Origin: Melioribacteraceae bacterium
GTDB lineage: Bacteria; Bacteroidota; Ignavibacteria; Ignavibacteriales; Melioribacteraceae
DNA: 64,000 bases
Assembly (NCBI GenBank): GCA_016342755.1
Contig: JAEINS010000009.1
Span: 62,001-126,000 of the forward strand
Direction of reading: 5' to 3'
How positions within the stretch are numbered: the stretch's first letter is position 1; each line of letters starts with the position of its first letter. This document shows positions 35,692-45,802 of the stretch, one piece after another. Under the pieces are notes generated by a model. That model had not been told where the DNA came from. It did not search any database and was given only the letters and a program-made list of their open reading frames with translations. A program made the translations under genes and the position numbers.

Positions 35692-36370
35692 AATTATCTA
35701 CTCTAAATTTGTAACCCATTCCGTAAACTGAATTGATGTAATCTGTACATCCTATAGCTGTAAGTTTTTTACGCAGATTTTTTATATGGTTGTAAATAAA
35801 ATCAAAATTATCAGCCATATCTACATGATCGCCCCATAAATGTTCAGCTATACTTTCTTTTGTTAAAACTCTGTTTTTATTGTAGATGAAATAAAGAAGC
35901 AGTTCATACTCTTTTTTGGTAAGTGTTAACTTTTGTTCTTTTACAAAAACTTCTAAATTCTGAATATCAATTTTAATTTCATTTATTTCAAAAATGTTGC
36001 TGCCTTCAAAATTTTTCCGGCGTAAAATGGATTTTACACGCGCAACCAATTCAGCATTATGAAATGGTTTTGTTATATAATCATCAGCGCCTATTTCCAG
36101 TCCGCTTACTTTATCTTCAATTGAATTTTTAGCAGAAACAATCAGTACTCCGCAATTATTTTTGTTCTCTTTTAAAGAACGTATCAAATCAAGTCCGTTA
36201 CCGTCCGGAAGTCCGATATCCACAATCACCAGATCTGTTGCATAAATCGAGATTTTTTCAAGTCCGTCATTAAAGGTAAATGAGTTTTCAATTATATAAC
36301 CCTCTTCCAAAAGAATGGATGCCATTCCCTTTGCAAGTTCAATATTATCTTCTACAATTAATATTTTCAT
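35681..36370 (-). CDS. OmpR/PhoB-family response regulator
   Basis: 229 aa from ATG 36370, giving the family start MKILIVEDN; a longer frame to 36427 is artefactual. Receiver domain with the phospho-acceptor Asp in LVIVDIGLPDGNGLDLI and the switch Lys in DDYITKPFHNAEL; C-terminal winged helix (LTKKEYELLLYFIYNKNRVL, NFDFIYNHIKNLRKKL, YGMGYKF). It should bind DNA when phosphorylated by the overlapping kinase. A TATATTTG element ends only 5 nt before the ATG, so the mRNA could be leaderless. Confidence 0.94.
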   Translation of the reverse strand: MKILIVEDNIELAKGMASILLEEGYIIENSFTFNDGLEKISIYATDLVIVDIGLPDGNGLDLIRSLKENKNNCGVLIVSAKNSIEDKVSGLEIGADDYITKPFHNAELVARVKSILRRKNFEGSNIFEINEIKIDIQNLEVFVKEQKLTLTKKEYELLLYFIYNKNRVLTKESIAEHLWGDHVDMADNFDFIYNHIKNLRKKLTAIGCTDYINSVYGMGYKFRVDNYEK

Positions 36371-36374
36371 AAAA

Positions 36375-36382
36375 CAAATATA
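36375..36382 (-). promoter_or_regulatory. TAnnTTTG promoter element before the response regulator
   Basis: TATATTTG on the minus strand matches the Bacteroidota -7 box and lies 5-12 nt before the ATG. If used, transcription would begin at or near the start codon. Confidence 0.35.
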
Positions 36383-36445
36383 CCAACCAATTTTGTAGAA
36401 AAGTTGTAGACCAAAAAATAAAAACATCTTCTCCTTTGAAAAATG

Positions 36446-36983
36446 TTAACTAGACAATTCTAGCAATTTGTAAACCGTTTTTAAATTTCTAGCTGTAGCA
36501 GTTACTTTTAATTTTTGTTCAAATAAATTATTTGTAAACTTAGATCTGCCAAATCCATCAGTACATTTTAAATAAACTGCGTTTTCAATTACTATCAATT
36601 CTTATGGTGGTTTAACATATTCTGATAATTCTATAATCGCTTCTTCTTTTGGTAATACTGATAAAAACGTAATTGCAGTTTTTGCCCCCTTCTTTCTCAA
36701 GATCTATATTTTTGAATGGAATACTATTTAATACAGTTTTAAATTCATCAACAATTAATACAAGAACCGGAACTGCAAACTGATATTTTTTCTTAATCTC
36801 AGTCTCAATCTTAACCTTAACTTTTCCCTTCTTTTCATTACTCTCAAAAATCACGTTTCCACTTTGTATGTAAGTTATAACATTTACAAATCCTAACGAT
36901 TTATATAGTTCTTTTAGATCAGCCATTTTAATTTTCTTCTTACCACTTACATTTATTCCACGCAGCAATGATATATACTTCAT
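36446..36983 (-). pseudogene. DUF1697 protein, broken by a frameshift and a stop codon
   Basis: The intact 5' part (36983 down to about 36680) encodes the DUF1697 start MKYISLLRGINVSGKKKIKM and YIQSGNVIFES. At a G5 run near 36685-36690 the frame is lost: the uninterrupted frame ends at 36612 with an unrelated tail. One base out of frame the family sequence continues (AKTAITFLSVLPKEEAII), meets an in-frame TAA at 36602-36604, then resumes (ELIVIENAVYLKC, SKFTNNLFEQKLKVTATARN) to a natural stop at 36446. Joined length is about 179 codons, the normal family size. Two independent lesions point to a decaying gene rather than one sequencing error. Confidence 0.8.
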
Positions 36984-37098
36984 TTGGGTTTCTCCATTCT
37001 GATCTGCTAAATATTATTAAAAATAATAGTTTAATCAAACGGATATATGAATAACATTTAGTTATCTTCATTTTAAATAATCATACTCTTTAAATTAC

Positions 37099-37129
37099 AT
37101 TGTTTTTTTATATTCATTTTGTATTTTTG
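37099..37129 (+). promoter_or_regulatory. Bacteroidota-type promoter for the large T9SS protein
   Basis: ATTG at 37099-37102 and TATTTTTG at 37122-37129 are separated by 19 nt, matching the TTTG / TAnnTTTG promoter of this phylum. The start codon is about 50 nt downstream. Confidence 0.55.
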
Positions 37130-37181
37130 TAACCAGTGCCGGGGGGCGTTCATATCAGATCAATATCTTAACGAGGGAAAC

Positions 37182-40100
37182 ATGAAGATCTCTATCAAAG
37201 TGATTACTATCATTTTATTGACTGCTTGTGTAATTAGTGCCAATAATGGTGATTGCAAACAGACAAACTTAAAAAAAACCAAGGGAACTCCTTCCAGAAC
37301 GACATTTAACATCAACAATATCTCAACTTTTATTTATAATAACGGTGATTGTGATATTCAGCCAACCGGTGATTCCGGATTTGAATATCCCAAAGGTTCA
37401 GGAAAATATGCCATTTTCGAATCTGGCTTGGTTTGGGGTGCAAAGGTAAACGGAGATATTAGAGTCGGCGGTTCTACATACAACCAAGGTTTACTAGGAG
37501 GTGCAATTAAGGAAGATGGAACTGCGGAAGATCCAAATACAGATCATGTAAGAATTTATAGAGTAAGAACAGATTGGGCGCAAGCTGATCTTACTAAAGA
37601 CACAGAAGAACTGGGATTAACAGAAGCAGAAGTACGAACACAGTATGAAAAAGACTGGAACGAATGGCCGGCTGAATATGGTGCACCTTATGAAGATGTG
37701 AATAACGACGGTAGTTACAATCCGGCAACAGATATTCCCGGTGTTCCAGGTGCCGCTCAAACCCTATGGTATGTTGCAAATGATTTTGATCCAAATGTAG
37801 CAGCAATTTATGGCTCCGATCCATTAAAAGTTGAAGTTCAGGTAACTGTTTGGGGCTATACAAACAATGAAGATTTGAACAATACTTTATTCCAAAAATA
37901 TAAAATAACTAATAAAAGCAGTGATACTTTTGAAAATATGTATTTTTCTCTTTGGGCTGATCCGGATTTAGGTTATGCCGGAGATGATAATGTTGGTGTA
38001 GATAGAAATCTTTCTATGGCTTATGTATATAATGGCTTTAATAAAGACGAATATTATGGTCAAAGTCCGCCAGCAATTGGATACGATTTTGTTCAAGGAC
38101 CAATAGTTTCTGAAACAGGGTCACAAGCAATCTTTAACGGAGAAGTAGTTAACGAATTCAAAAATCTTGAAGCAACAAGTCATTATCATTTTGTTTGCGG
38201 CGGTGATGGTGATGGTCTTTTCGTTGATCCCAATTTGAGGGATTATAATGGAACACTTCAATTTTATAACATGATGCTTGGTAAACATTGTTTAGTTACC
38301 GAGAAAGACGTGATAAATCCTTTTACTAACGAAGTAACCTTGTTTACACGTGATGGTGATCCTGTAACCAAAACCGGATGGATTCAGAGCAAAGAAGATC
38401 GCAGTTGTGGTGATGGAAGAAATGTTTTATCAACAGGTTCAATTAGTATGGAGCCCGGCGAAACTCAAGAAGTTGTAATTGCTAAAATTGGTGCTTTTGG
38501 TGAAAACAGATTAGACGCAGTTACCAAACTAAAACAAAGAGATCATCGTGTTCAGAAAATCTATAATAATCTTTTAAATTATGAACCGGATTCAAAACCG
38601 GACATGGTAAGTTCAAGTATAGATGATAATAATACTGAGTTTTCAGTTACATGGGAAAAATCAAATTCAATTGAAACATTTAGTGATAATGGATATGAGT
38701 TCCAAGGATATAATGTTTATCAACTACCAGCTTCGATGAATGATATAACCAGAGGAACTCTTATAACTACATTTGATAAATCAGATGGGACAACTTCAAT
38801 TTTTGAAAATCAATTTGATGCTGCTACCGGTTCTGAAATTTCTCAAGCCGTTCAGTTTGGAACGGATTCCGGATTAGAATACGAATTTCCAATAACCAAA
38901 GATTATTTATTAGATGATAAGCTGATTAAAGGTAAAACATATTATTATGCGGTTACAGCTTATACTTATAATGCAGATGATTCAAAAGATATAAGAACTA
39001 CAGAAAGTCAGATAGAAAGTTTATCAATAGTTTATAGAGAATCAGAAGGCGGTGTAATGTTTGAAAATAATTATGCTACTAATCATTCAAACGGAAATTC
39101 TGATACTAAAGTTACAGTTAAAATTACTGATCCTGATCTTCTTACAGGTGATGAATATGAAATTTCTTTCTATGAAAAAATATTTAGTTTCAAAGATGGA
39201 GAATGGACTATTAATGAAACTATAACTGAAGAAAGAGATAGTACTGATACCAAAATGGTTTTATGGCAATTAAAAAACCTAACTGCTGATACTTTAGTTG
39301 CTGTTGACCAGACAACTTATGATGGTTTCGATCATTATCCGATTATCGAAAATGAATGGGGACAATCAGTTTATGCTAGAAGAATTGAAAATCTTCCTTC
39401 TTATGAAGGATTAAGTATTATTGTTTCTGATATTAAAACTGAGTTGAAAAGTTTATTAAGATACATTGTAACCAGAGATGGTGTTGAAACTGAATATAAT
39501 CCGAGTACTTATCGAACTCCTTATGGAATAATCGATTATGGTCAGATGGGATGGAGTGAAACTGGGAAATCGATTGATGCATTTGGAAACGGAACAACTG
39601 ATAATAATATTCTTCAAAAAGATTACGAACTTAGATTTACCGGTGAATATGAAGACAATCCCGATGCAAACGGAGTTCATCATATAAAAGAAGGAACTGG
39701 TTCTATTGCAACTATCTATAATGCAAGAGGAATGAACGGATTGGAAGTTCATCCTATGAATCCAAATCCAGGATCTGATGCTTCATTTTCCGTTAGAATA
39801 CCTTTTGAAATTTGGAATGTTGATGATAACAGACAAGTGAATCTTGTATTGGTTGACAGGCTACAATCTGCTGATGCAAATCCATTTTATGCATGGAATC
39901 CAAACAATAGAATGTACTGTGAAATTTTAAACACTCCATATTCTGAAGAAGTTCAGGATGTAGAAAATGATTCTGAATTAGCATCTAACTTAACATGGAA
40001 TTTGGTTTTTTGGAAAACTGATTGGGAAACCGGTGATATTGTAAACATCAGCTATCCAAATCCCATTCAGTTTGGTGTTGATACATTTACTTTCTCAACT

Positions 40101-40418
40101 TCTTCATTTACCGATTCTGCTGAAGAACCTCTTGTATCTAAATATAAACTAGCACAAAACTACCCAAATCCTTTTAATCCGACCACGACAATAGAATTTG
40201 CATTACCTGCAGTGAAAGCAAATCATGCATCCTATTTAACAAAACTAACAATTTACGATATACTTGGTCGGAAAGTAAAAACACTATTGAACAAAGAACT
40301 TGGAGCAGGTAAACATAAAGTTACATTTAACGCTTCAAACTTATCAACCGGAGTCTATTTCTATAGAATTAAAGCCGGTAATTTTGTTCAGGTTAAGAAA
40401 ATGATGTTAATTAGGTAA
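37182..40418 (+). CDS. Large secreted protein with T9SS C-terminal sorting domain
   Basis: 1078 aa from ATG 37182, preceded by a GAGGGA ribosome site; the frame runs open upstream to 37119 but without a signal peptide. Residues 1-20 form a signal peptide. The large middle region is not matched to a family by me; parts around residues 480-610 look like a fibronectin type III domain (TVTWEK-type strand, YYYAVTAY). The last about 90 residues are a Por/type IX secretion sorting domain (LAQNYPNPFNPTTTIEF, LTIYDILGRKVKTL, STGVYFYRIKAG, KKMMLIR). It is exported to the cell surface or medium. Function unknown; the gene stands alone with its own promoter. Confidence 0.85.
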   Translation: MKISIKVITIILLTACVISANNGDCKQTNLKKTKGTPSRTTFNINNISTFIYNNGDCDIQPTGDSGFEYPKGSGKYAIFESGLVWGAKVNGDIRVGGSTYNQGLLGGAIKEDGTAEDPNTDHVRIYRVRTDWAQADLTKDTEELGLTEAEVRTQYEKDWNEWPAEYGAPYEDVNNDGSYNPATDIPGVPGAAQTLWYVANDFDPNVAAIYGSDPLKVEVQVTVWGYTNNEDLNNTLFQKYKITNKSSDTFENMYFSLWADPDLGYAGDDNVGVDRNLSMAYVYNGFNKDEYYGQSPPAIGYDFVQGPIVSETGSQAIFNGEVVNEFKNLEATSHYHFVCGGDGDGLFVDPNLRDYNGTLQFYNMMLGKHCLVTEKDVINPFTNEVTLFTRDGDPVTKTGWIQSKEDRSCGDGRNVLSTGSISMEPGETQEVVIAKIGAFGENRLDAVTKLKQRDHRVQKIYNNLLNYEPDSKPDMVSSSIDDNNTEFSVTWEKSNSIETFSDNGYEFQGYNVYQLPASMNDITRGTLITTFDKSDGTTSIFENQFDAATGSEISQAVQFGTDSGLEYEFPITKDYLLDDKLIKGKTYYYAVTAYTYNADDSKDIRTTESQIESLSIVYRESEGGVMFENNYATNHSNGNSDTKVTVKITDPDLLTGDEYEISFYEKIFSFKDGEWTINETITEERDSTDTKMVLWQLKNLTADTLVAVDQTTYDGFDHYPIIENEWGQSVYARRIENLPSYEGLSIIVSDIKTELKSLLRYIVTRDGVETEYNPSTYRTPYGIIDYGQMGWSETGKSIDAFGNGTTDNNILQKDYELRFTGEYEDNPDANGVHHIKEGTGSIATIYNARGMNGLEVHPMNPNPGSDASFSVRIPFEIWNVDDNRQVNLVLVDRLQSADANPFYAWNPNNRMYCEILNTPYSEEVQDVENDSELASNLTWNLVFWKTDWETGDIVNISYPNPIQFGVDTFTFSTSSFTDSAEEPLVSKYKLAQNYPNPFNPTTTIEFALPAVKANHASYLTKLTIYDILGRKVKTLLNKELGAGKHKVTFNASNLSTGVYFYRIKAGNFVQVKKMMLIR

Positions 40419-40439
40419 GAGTTTGTGATATCGTTATTA

Positions 40440-40488
40440 TTTAACCGGGTCTAAACAGATCCGGTTAAACGTACATGCAGGGCATGTA
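40440..40488 (+). terminator. Tandem hairpins after the T9SS gene
   Basis: TTTAACCGG (40440-40448) pairs perfectly with 40461-40469; directly after it TACATGC (40472-40478) pairs perfectly with 40482-40488 around a 3-nt loop. They lie between convergent genes; no long T run follows. Confidence 0.55.
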
Positions 40489-40507
40489 AATTCCGTATTA
40501 TTAAAAA

Positions 40508-42544
40508 TCAAACTATCTCAGGAATAGTAAAATAAAAGGTTGAACCTTTATTTTCGTTACTTTCAGCCCAAATTTTCCCATGATGTCTATCAATATATTC
40601 TTTGCAAAGTATTAGTCCCAGTCCGGTACTTTTTTCGCCTTCAGTTCCTAATCTGGAAGTTTTTTCATCAATCTTAAATAATGAAGAAATCATATCTTCA
40701 TTTAATCCAATACCATTATCCGAAACAGAAAACTGATATGCTCCGTCCAAGTTTTTACTGTTCAAATTAATACTGCTGTCTTTCCAGCTAAATTTAATTG
40801 CGTTAGAAAGCAAATTTCTTAATACCGCGCACAGCATTTCAAAATCAGCGTCTACAATAATCTCTTTACTAATATTATTTACAATTTTTATATTCTTGCT
40901 GTCAGCAACAGGTTTATGATTTTTAATTATTTCATCGGCAAGGCTATAAACACTTAGCGGATTTTTATTAAATACTAAATTCCCTCTCTGAACATTCGCC
41001 CATTCCAGCAAATTTTCCAGCAAATCATACATATTATCGGCTGAGTTTTTTACCAGTGAAACCGATTCTTCAACTTCGTTTATAGTTAGCTCTTTAATAT
41101 CCTTATCTAAAATCCGGAGCAAACCGAGCAGACCCTGGAACGGACTTTTAAGATCGTGTGCGATAATAGAAAAGAATTTATCCTTTGTAACATTAAGTTC
41201 GTGCAATTGAGTATTTATTAATTGTAACTCTTCTTTCTGTTTAAATATTTTATCATTACTAAGTTTTAGCTCAACATTAATTGTTTTCTTAGATCTGTAT
41301 GCGGCAAAAATAAAAATTGAACAGCCCAAAAGGATTGTTATAATAAGCATTAAATAAATTTGTGTGTGTTTCTGGATTACATTTTCTTTCTGCAGAAGTA
41401 AAATTTCCTTAGTTCTATTTTCATGTTCATACTTTTCCTGAAGCACGGCAACTTTTTCGTTTTTCTTTTCGCTAAGCAGCGAATCATTATGAACTTTAGA
41501 AAGTTTAAAATATTCCAGGGATGTTTCATAATCCTTCATTTTAGAAAAAATTTCGGAAAGCAAGGTAAGAGACGAAACTACTCCTCTTCGGTTATTTTGA
41601 TCTTTTCTTAATTTGTACGCTTCTTTAGCATATTTTAAACTTTCTTTATATCTATTCATGTACAGATAAGTTCTGGCTAATCCTGCCAGTGAAGAAGCTA
41701 TTCCACCCGGATGATTTATTTCTGTTTGAATTTTTAAGGCTTTGTTATAATACTCAATAGCTTTATCGTAATTTTTCATCATTCTATTAATGATTGCAAG
41801 GTTTGCGTATGCGCCAGCCTGTCCCCATTTTTCAGAATGCTTTTCTCTTAATTTTTGAGCAATATTAGCGTGTTCCGCGGCTTCTTCAAATTTTTGCTGA
41901 TGAATTTTTATAATACACAAATGTTCATGCGATTGAGCTAAAACTAAATCGTCGCCAACGGTTTCGCTAAATTTTAATGCCTTTACTGATAACTTTTCTG
42001 CTTTTTCATATTCCTTAAGAATGTAAAAAATGATGCCGTAAAAATTATACGCGTCGGCAAGCGCAACTTTATCATTTTGATATTCTAAAACTCTTATTGA
42101 ACGAAAACAATAATCGAGAGCATCTTCAAATTCCCCCAGATGAACATATAACCGTCCAATTCTGCATAAACTTTTTCCATAGCCAACACTGTCGGCCAAA
42201 GTTAAATAGACATCTTCTGCCTGCTTAAATAGAGTAACCGCTTCTAAATATTGACTCTGTTTATGTTTTGCGTTCCCAAGTTTGAATAAAAAATCCGCGT
42301 AATCATTTTCCAGATTATTAGCTTCCGCAATTTTTATTGCTTTTTCCGCATAATTAATTGCAAGCTCCAAATTGTAATTTTGATAATAATCTACAATTCC
42401 CTTATAAGCTTCAACTTTAATTTTTATATCGGAATTTTGGATGGCAGTTAATAACGAATCTTGAATGTTCTCTTTACCTAAAGCAAAAGTTTTACCAAGA
42501 ACAAAAAGCAAAATTATAAATAATAACTTACGAAGCTGGGGCAT
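40508..42544 (-). CDS. TPR-containing sensor histidine kinase
   Basis: 678 aa from ATG 42544 (a TTG two codons upstream is also open). A signal sequence and about seven or eight tetratricopeptide repeats (about 35-370, e.g. YADFLFKLGNAKHKQSQY, AQAHEH-type repeats) are followed by a coiled coil, one membrane helix (about 395-415), another coiled coil, HisKA (FFSIIAHDLKSPFQGLLG) and an ATPase domain with N box (RNLLSNAIKFS), G1 (VSDNGIGLNEDMI) and G2 (GTEGEKSTGLGLILCKEYI). The TPR region is probably periplasmic and binds a protein or peptide partner. No response regulator is adjacent. Confidence 0.92.
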   Translation of the reverse strand: MPQLRKLLFIILLFVLGKTFALGKENIQDSLLTAIQNSDIKIKVEAYKGIVDYYQNYNLELAINYAEKAIKIAEANNLENDYADFLFKLGNAKHKQSQYLEAVTLFKQAEDVYLTLADSVGYGKSLCRIGRLYVHLGEFEDALDYCFRSIRVLEYQNDKVALADAYNFYGIIFYILKEYEKAEKLSVKALKFSETVGDDLVLAQSHEHLCIIKIHQQKFEEAAEHANIAQKLREKHSEKWGQAGAYANLAIINRMMKNYDKAIEYYNKALKIQTEINHPGGIASSLAGLARTYLYMNRYKESLKYAKEAYKLRKDQNNRRGVVSSLTLLSEIFSKMKDYETSLEYFKLSKVHNDSLLSEKKNEKVAVLQEKYEHENRTKEILLLQKENVIQKHTQIYLMLIITILLGCSIFIFAAYRSKKTINVELKLSNDKIFKQKEELQLINTQLHELNVTKDKFFSIIAHDLKSPFQGLLGLLRILDKDIKELTINEVEESVSLVKNSADNMYDLLENLLEWANVQRGNLVFNKNPLSVYSLADEIIKNHKPVADSKNIKIVNNISKEIIVDADFEMLCAVLRNLLSNAIKFSWKDSSINLNSKNLDGAYQFSVSDNGIGLNEDMISSLFKIDEKTSRLGTEGEKSTGLGLILCKEYIDRHHGKIWAESNENKGSTFYFTIPEIV

Positions 42545-42685
42545 TAACAAGACTCATTAAAAATTATTTGAAATATATTTATCATATTATTAAATCATAA
42601 TCGGTAAAAAGTTAAGATACTTAAACAGTTTATTTTACTAGTTTAAGAATAAGGTAATTTTGAAGTTTAGAAATAACAAATACAA

Positions 42686-42711
42686 AAAAGCCCATTTTAA
42701 AATGGGCTTTT
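42686..42711. terminator. Bidirectional terminator after clpX
   Basis: A perfect 13-bp palindromic stem (AAAAGCCCATTTT and its complement, 42686-42698 and 42699-42711; a few central bases will form the loop), with T runs on both strands. It begins 3 nt after the clpX stop codon. Confidence 0.8.
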
Positions 42712-42713
42712 AT

Positions 42714-43967
42714 TTATGCTGATTTTCGATCTTTTTCAATATAAACGGGCTTTTCACCATTATCTATTGTGTCTTTTGTAATTAAACACTTATCAATTTC
42801 TGTTAAGTCCGGCAGTTCGTACATAACATCAAGAAGCCTTTCTTCAACAATTGATCTTAAAGCCCTGGCTCCGGTTTTTCTTGATATTGCACTCTGAACA
42901 ATTGCATTAAGAGCGGGTTTATCAAATTCAAGCTCAACACCTTCAATCATAAATAATTTTTTAAACTGCTTAACAATAGCATTTTTAGGTTCGGTTAAAA
43001 TATTAAGCAATGCTTCTTCACTTAAAGATTTTAAAGGAGCAATTAATGGCATACGTCCAATTAGTTCGGGAATTAAACCAAACTTCTGAAGATCTTCCGG
43101 CTGAATTTTTTGCATTATTTCGTCAACATCTATATCAGCGTTATGATTTACATCGGTTCCAAATCCCATTGGATTTTTATTAATTCTTGAAGCAATAATA
43201 GGTTCTATTCCGGAAAACGCACCGCCAACTATAAATAAAATATTTTTAGTGTCAATATTAATTAAGCTTTGCTCGGGATGTTTTCTTCCGCCTCTTGGCG
43301 GAACACCGGCAACAGTTCCTTCCATAATTTTTAGAAGTGCCTGCTGTACACCTTCACCGGAAACATCTCTTGTAATTGAAGTTGATTCACTTTTTCTGGC
43401 AATTTTATCAATTTCATCAATATAAATAATACCTTTTTGAGCTTTTTCAAGATTGTAATCGGCAGCTTGTAATAACCTTACAAGAACTGTTTCAACATCA
43501 TCGCCAACATAACCGGCTTCTGTTAAAGTTGTTGCATCGGCAATCGCAAAAGGCACATCCAATATTTTTGAAAGTGTTTTTGCTATTAAAGTTTTACCAA
43601 CACCGGTAGGTCCAATTAAAAGAATATTACTTTTTTCAATCTCTACATCATCCAGTTCAAAAAACGAACTGTTAGAATTTATTCTTTTGTAATGATTATG
43701 AACAGCAACTGCTAAAGCTTTTTTAGCTTTTTCCTGTCCAATTACATATTCATCTAATTTCTGTTTTATTAAACTTGGAATTAAATTTAATTCCTCTTTG
43801 GGTTTTGAATTATACGCCGCCAGATTGTTTTTTAATATATCAACACTTGTTTTTATACAAATATCACATATATAAACTTCGGGTCCGGCAACCATACTTG
43901 CAACTTCTGTTCCGTCTCTTCCGCAAAATGAACATTTTACATCTTTAGGATCGTTTGTATTAGTCAT
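42714..43967 (-). CDS. clpX: ATP-dependent Clp protease ATP-binding subunit ClpX
   Basis: 417 aa, full length. N-terminal zinc domain ([16 protein letters not shown]: four Cys), then the AAA+ unfoldase with Walker A GPTGVGKT, Walker [14 protein letters not shown], the pore loop [11 protein letters not shown], the sensor-2 [11 protein letters not shown] and the ClpP-binding IGF-like loop (NPMGFG). It unfolds tagged proteins for ClpP. Unusually it is the last gene of an operon behind a TPR protein (4-nt overlap) and an FAD-dependent oxidase, rather than next to clpP or tig. Confidence 0.96.
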   Translation of the reverse strand: MTNTNDPKDVKCSFCGRDGTEVASMVAGPEVYICDICIKTSVDILKNNLAAYNSKPKEELNLIPSLIKQKLDEYVIGQEKAKKALAVAVHNHYKRINSNSSFFELDDVEIEKSNILLIGPTGVGKTLIAKTLSKILDVPFAIADATTLTEAGYVGDDVETVLVRLLQAADYNLEKAQKGIIYIDEIDKIARKSESTSITRDVSGEGVQQALLKIMEGTVAGVPPRGGRKHPEQSLINIDTKNILFIVGGAFSGIEPIIASRINKNPMGFGTDVNHNADIDVDEIMQKIQPEDLQKFGLIPELIGRMPLIAPLKSLSEEALLNILTEPKNAIVKQFKKLFMIEGVELEFDKPALNAIVQSAISRKTGARALRSIVEERLLDVMYELPDLTEIDKCLITKDTIDNGEKPVYIEKDRKSA

Positions 43968-45802
43968 CTATTGTCACTCTTTTTCAGTAAATTAATTTTT
44001 TTCCTAGACTTATTAAGATATAATGAGTTAGGGAATTTTTCAAGCAATTTCTCATATACTTTTAAGGCAGTTTCTTTGTCTTCTATTCCGTTTTCGTAAG
44101 TTAAAGCTAATAAATACAAGCCTTTATCAGAAAATGCGGTAAAAATTTCATTCTCTGCAATTTTCTCTAAAACAATTATTGCACTTTTAAAATTATTTAA
44201 AGTTATAAGTATTTCAGAATATTTAAATGCGGCAAAATCATTTAATAAAAAAAGATTCTTATTTTCAGTCAATAACTTTAATTCTGTTTCCGCCTTTTCA
44301 AAATTATTTTGTGCAATCAATAATTCTGCATTAGCATACTTTGCTAAGTTTAACGAATCCCTTTTGAACGTATTAATAATCATTTCAAGTTCTAAAGCAT
44401 CGTTTGCATTATTACCGGCAAGGTTTGTTGTTAGATGACTGATACTCTTTAACGATTCATTAAATTTCCCTTTCCAGAATAAAATTTTTGATATCATTAA
44501 ACGAGAATATTCTTTTTCATCCGGCGTGGCTTTTCTATGTTTTTCAGCCTTCTTGAAAAAATCCTCTGCTTTATCAAGATTTCCTTCCAGAATTGATATC
44601 TCACCAAGGTTTTGTAATGACTTTGTAGCATAAGGCGAATAACTATGCCGGACTACAATAGAATCAAAAATTGAGGCTGATTTAGAATAATTCCGCAATT
44701 TTTCAAAAGAGATAAGACCAGTTCTATACTTGGCTTCTACCTTAACATTTGCGTTTGGATACGTTTTAATAATCTCATTATAAACTTTTATTGATTCTAA
44801 AAAACCTAATGAATTTGAAGTATCCGGGAAATCGATTGTTTTCCAGTTTTCGGATGAATCAGAATTTTCCCTCAACTCTGCTTCTAGTGTTTTTGCATAA
44901 CCAATTTGTGATGAAGCTATAAACGGAGTGCCAGGATATTTTTCAATCACATATTTGTAAGCTTTTGCGGCAAAACTATATTCCTTTTCTGAATAAGCAC
45001 TGTTGGCAAAGTTATAAACTTCTGTACCGTTTTTCTTAAATGAATCAATTGCTAAAGAAACAGCATAAAACTGTTCATATTTTTTTGCTCTAAAATAAAG
45101 GAACTTTTCCAGTTCCATAAATATTAAATTTTCGGTCTCTTCATAAAAACTTTTAACAACGGGAATTGTTTCTTCTAACGCATTAGGTTTGTTTATGTAA
45201 GCAACAATTCTGTTTCTAACCAAATTGATTTGCTTTTCCGAACTTTTTAGGAGTTCACAATATTCGTACGCGGCTTTTTTATACTGACTTGTAATGGAAT
45301 AGATATTTGCTAAATCATAAGCAAACATTGCAACATCCTTTGTTCTCTCTTTTCCAAGCTCCAGAATTTCGGTCGCTTTATTAAAAGCTCTGTTAGTAAT
45401 TGCATAACCTGAAACCATTTTATAACCGTATTTATCATCCGGCTTCACATTTACAGCTTCGTCCCAAAGTTCAAAAGCCCGGTTGTGGTCTCCCGTTTCA
45501 TAATAGGTATTTGCCATCTGACAATAAAGTCTTATATCATTAGGACTTTTTTTTATCTGATTAGAAAGCAGTTCTATAGATAAATCATATTCCTTTAATT
45601 TTAGATAAACCTCATTTAACTCAGTTATAATAGCTATGTTATTAGGCTGCAGTTTTAATAAATGCTGATATATGTTTTTTGCTTTTTCAAAATCGCCGGC
45701 AGCGGAATAAGTTTTTGCCAATCTGCTCTGATTTTTAAAATTTGTCTGAGCTGAAACTGAAATTCCGATTAATAGCAATATTATCAAAACTTTTTTTATC
45801 AT
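43964..45802 (-). CDS. Secreted TPR-repeat protein
   Basis: 612 aa. Signal peptide (cleavage near SVSAQ) followed by many tetratricopeptide repeats along the whole length (for example [19 protein letters not shown] at about 28 and [18 protein letters not shown] at about 95; others near 330-440 and 550-600). The last repeats resemble those of outer-membrane assembly lipoproteins ([12 protein letters not shown]-like: [18 protein letters not shown]). It probably acts as a periplasmic scaffold. It overlaps the FAD oxidase gene by 4 nt at its start and clpX by 4 nt at its end. Specific role unknown. Confidence 0.85.
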   Translation of the reverse strand: MIKKVLIILLLIGISVSAQTNFKNQSRLAKTYSAAGDFEKAKNIYQHLLKLQPNNIAIITELNEVYLKLKEYDLSIELLSNQIKKSPNDIRLYCQMANTYYETGDHNRAFELWDEAVNVKPDDKYGYKMVSGYAITNRAFNKATEILELGKERTKDVAMFAYDLANIYSITSQYKKAAYEYCELLKSSEKQINLVRNRIVAYINKPNALEETIPVVKSFYEETENLIFMELEKFLYFRAKKYEQFYAVSLAIDSFKKNGTEVYNFANSAYSEKEYSFAAKAYKYVIEKYPGTPFIASSQIGYAKTLEAELRENSDSSENWKTIDFPDTSNSLGFLESIKVYNEIIKTYPNANVKVEAKYRTGLISFEKLRNYSKSASIFDSIVVRHSYSPYATKSLQNLGEISILEGNLDKAEDFFKKAEKHRKATPDEKEYSRLMISKILFWKGKFNESLKSISHLTTNLAGNNANDALELEMIINTFKRDSLNLAKYANAELLIAQNNFEKAETELKLLTENKNLFLLNDFAAFKYSEILITLNNFKSAIIVLEKIAENEIFTAFSDKGLYLLALTYENGIEDKETALKVYEKLLEKFPNSLYLNKSRKKINLLKKSDNR

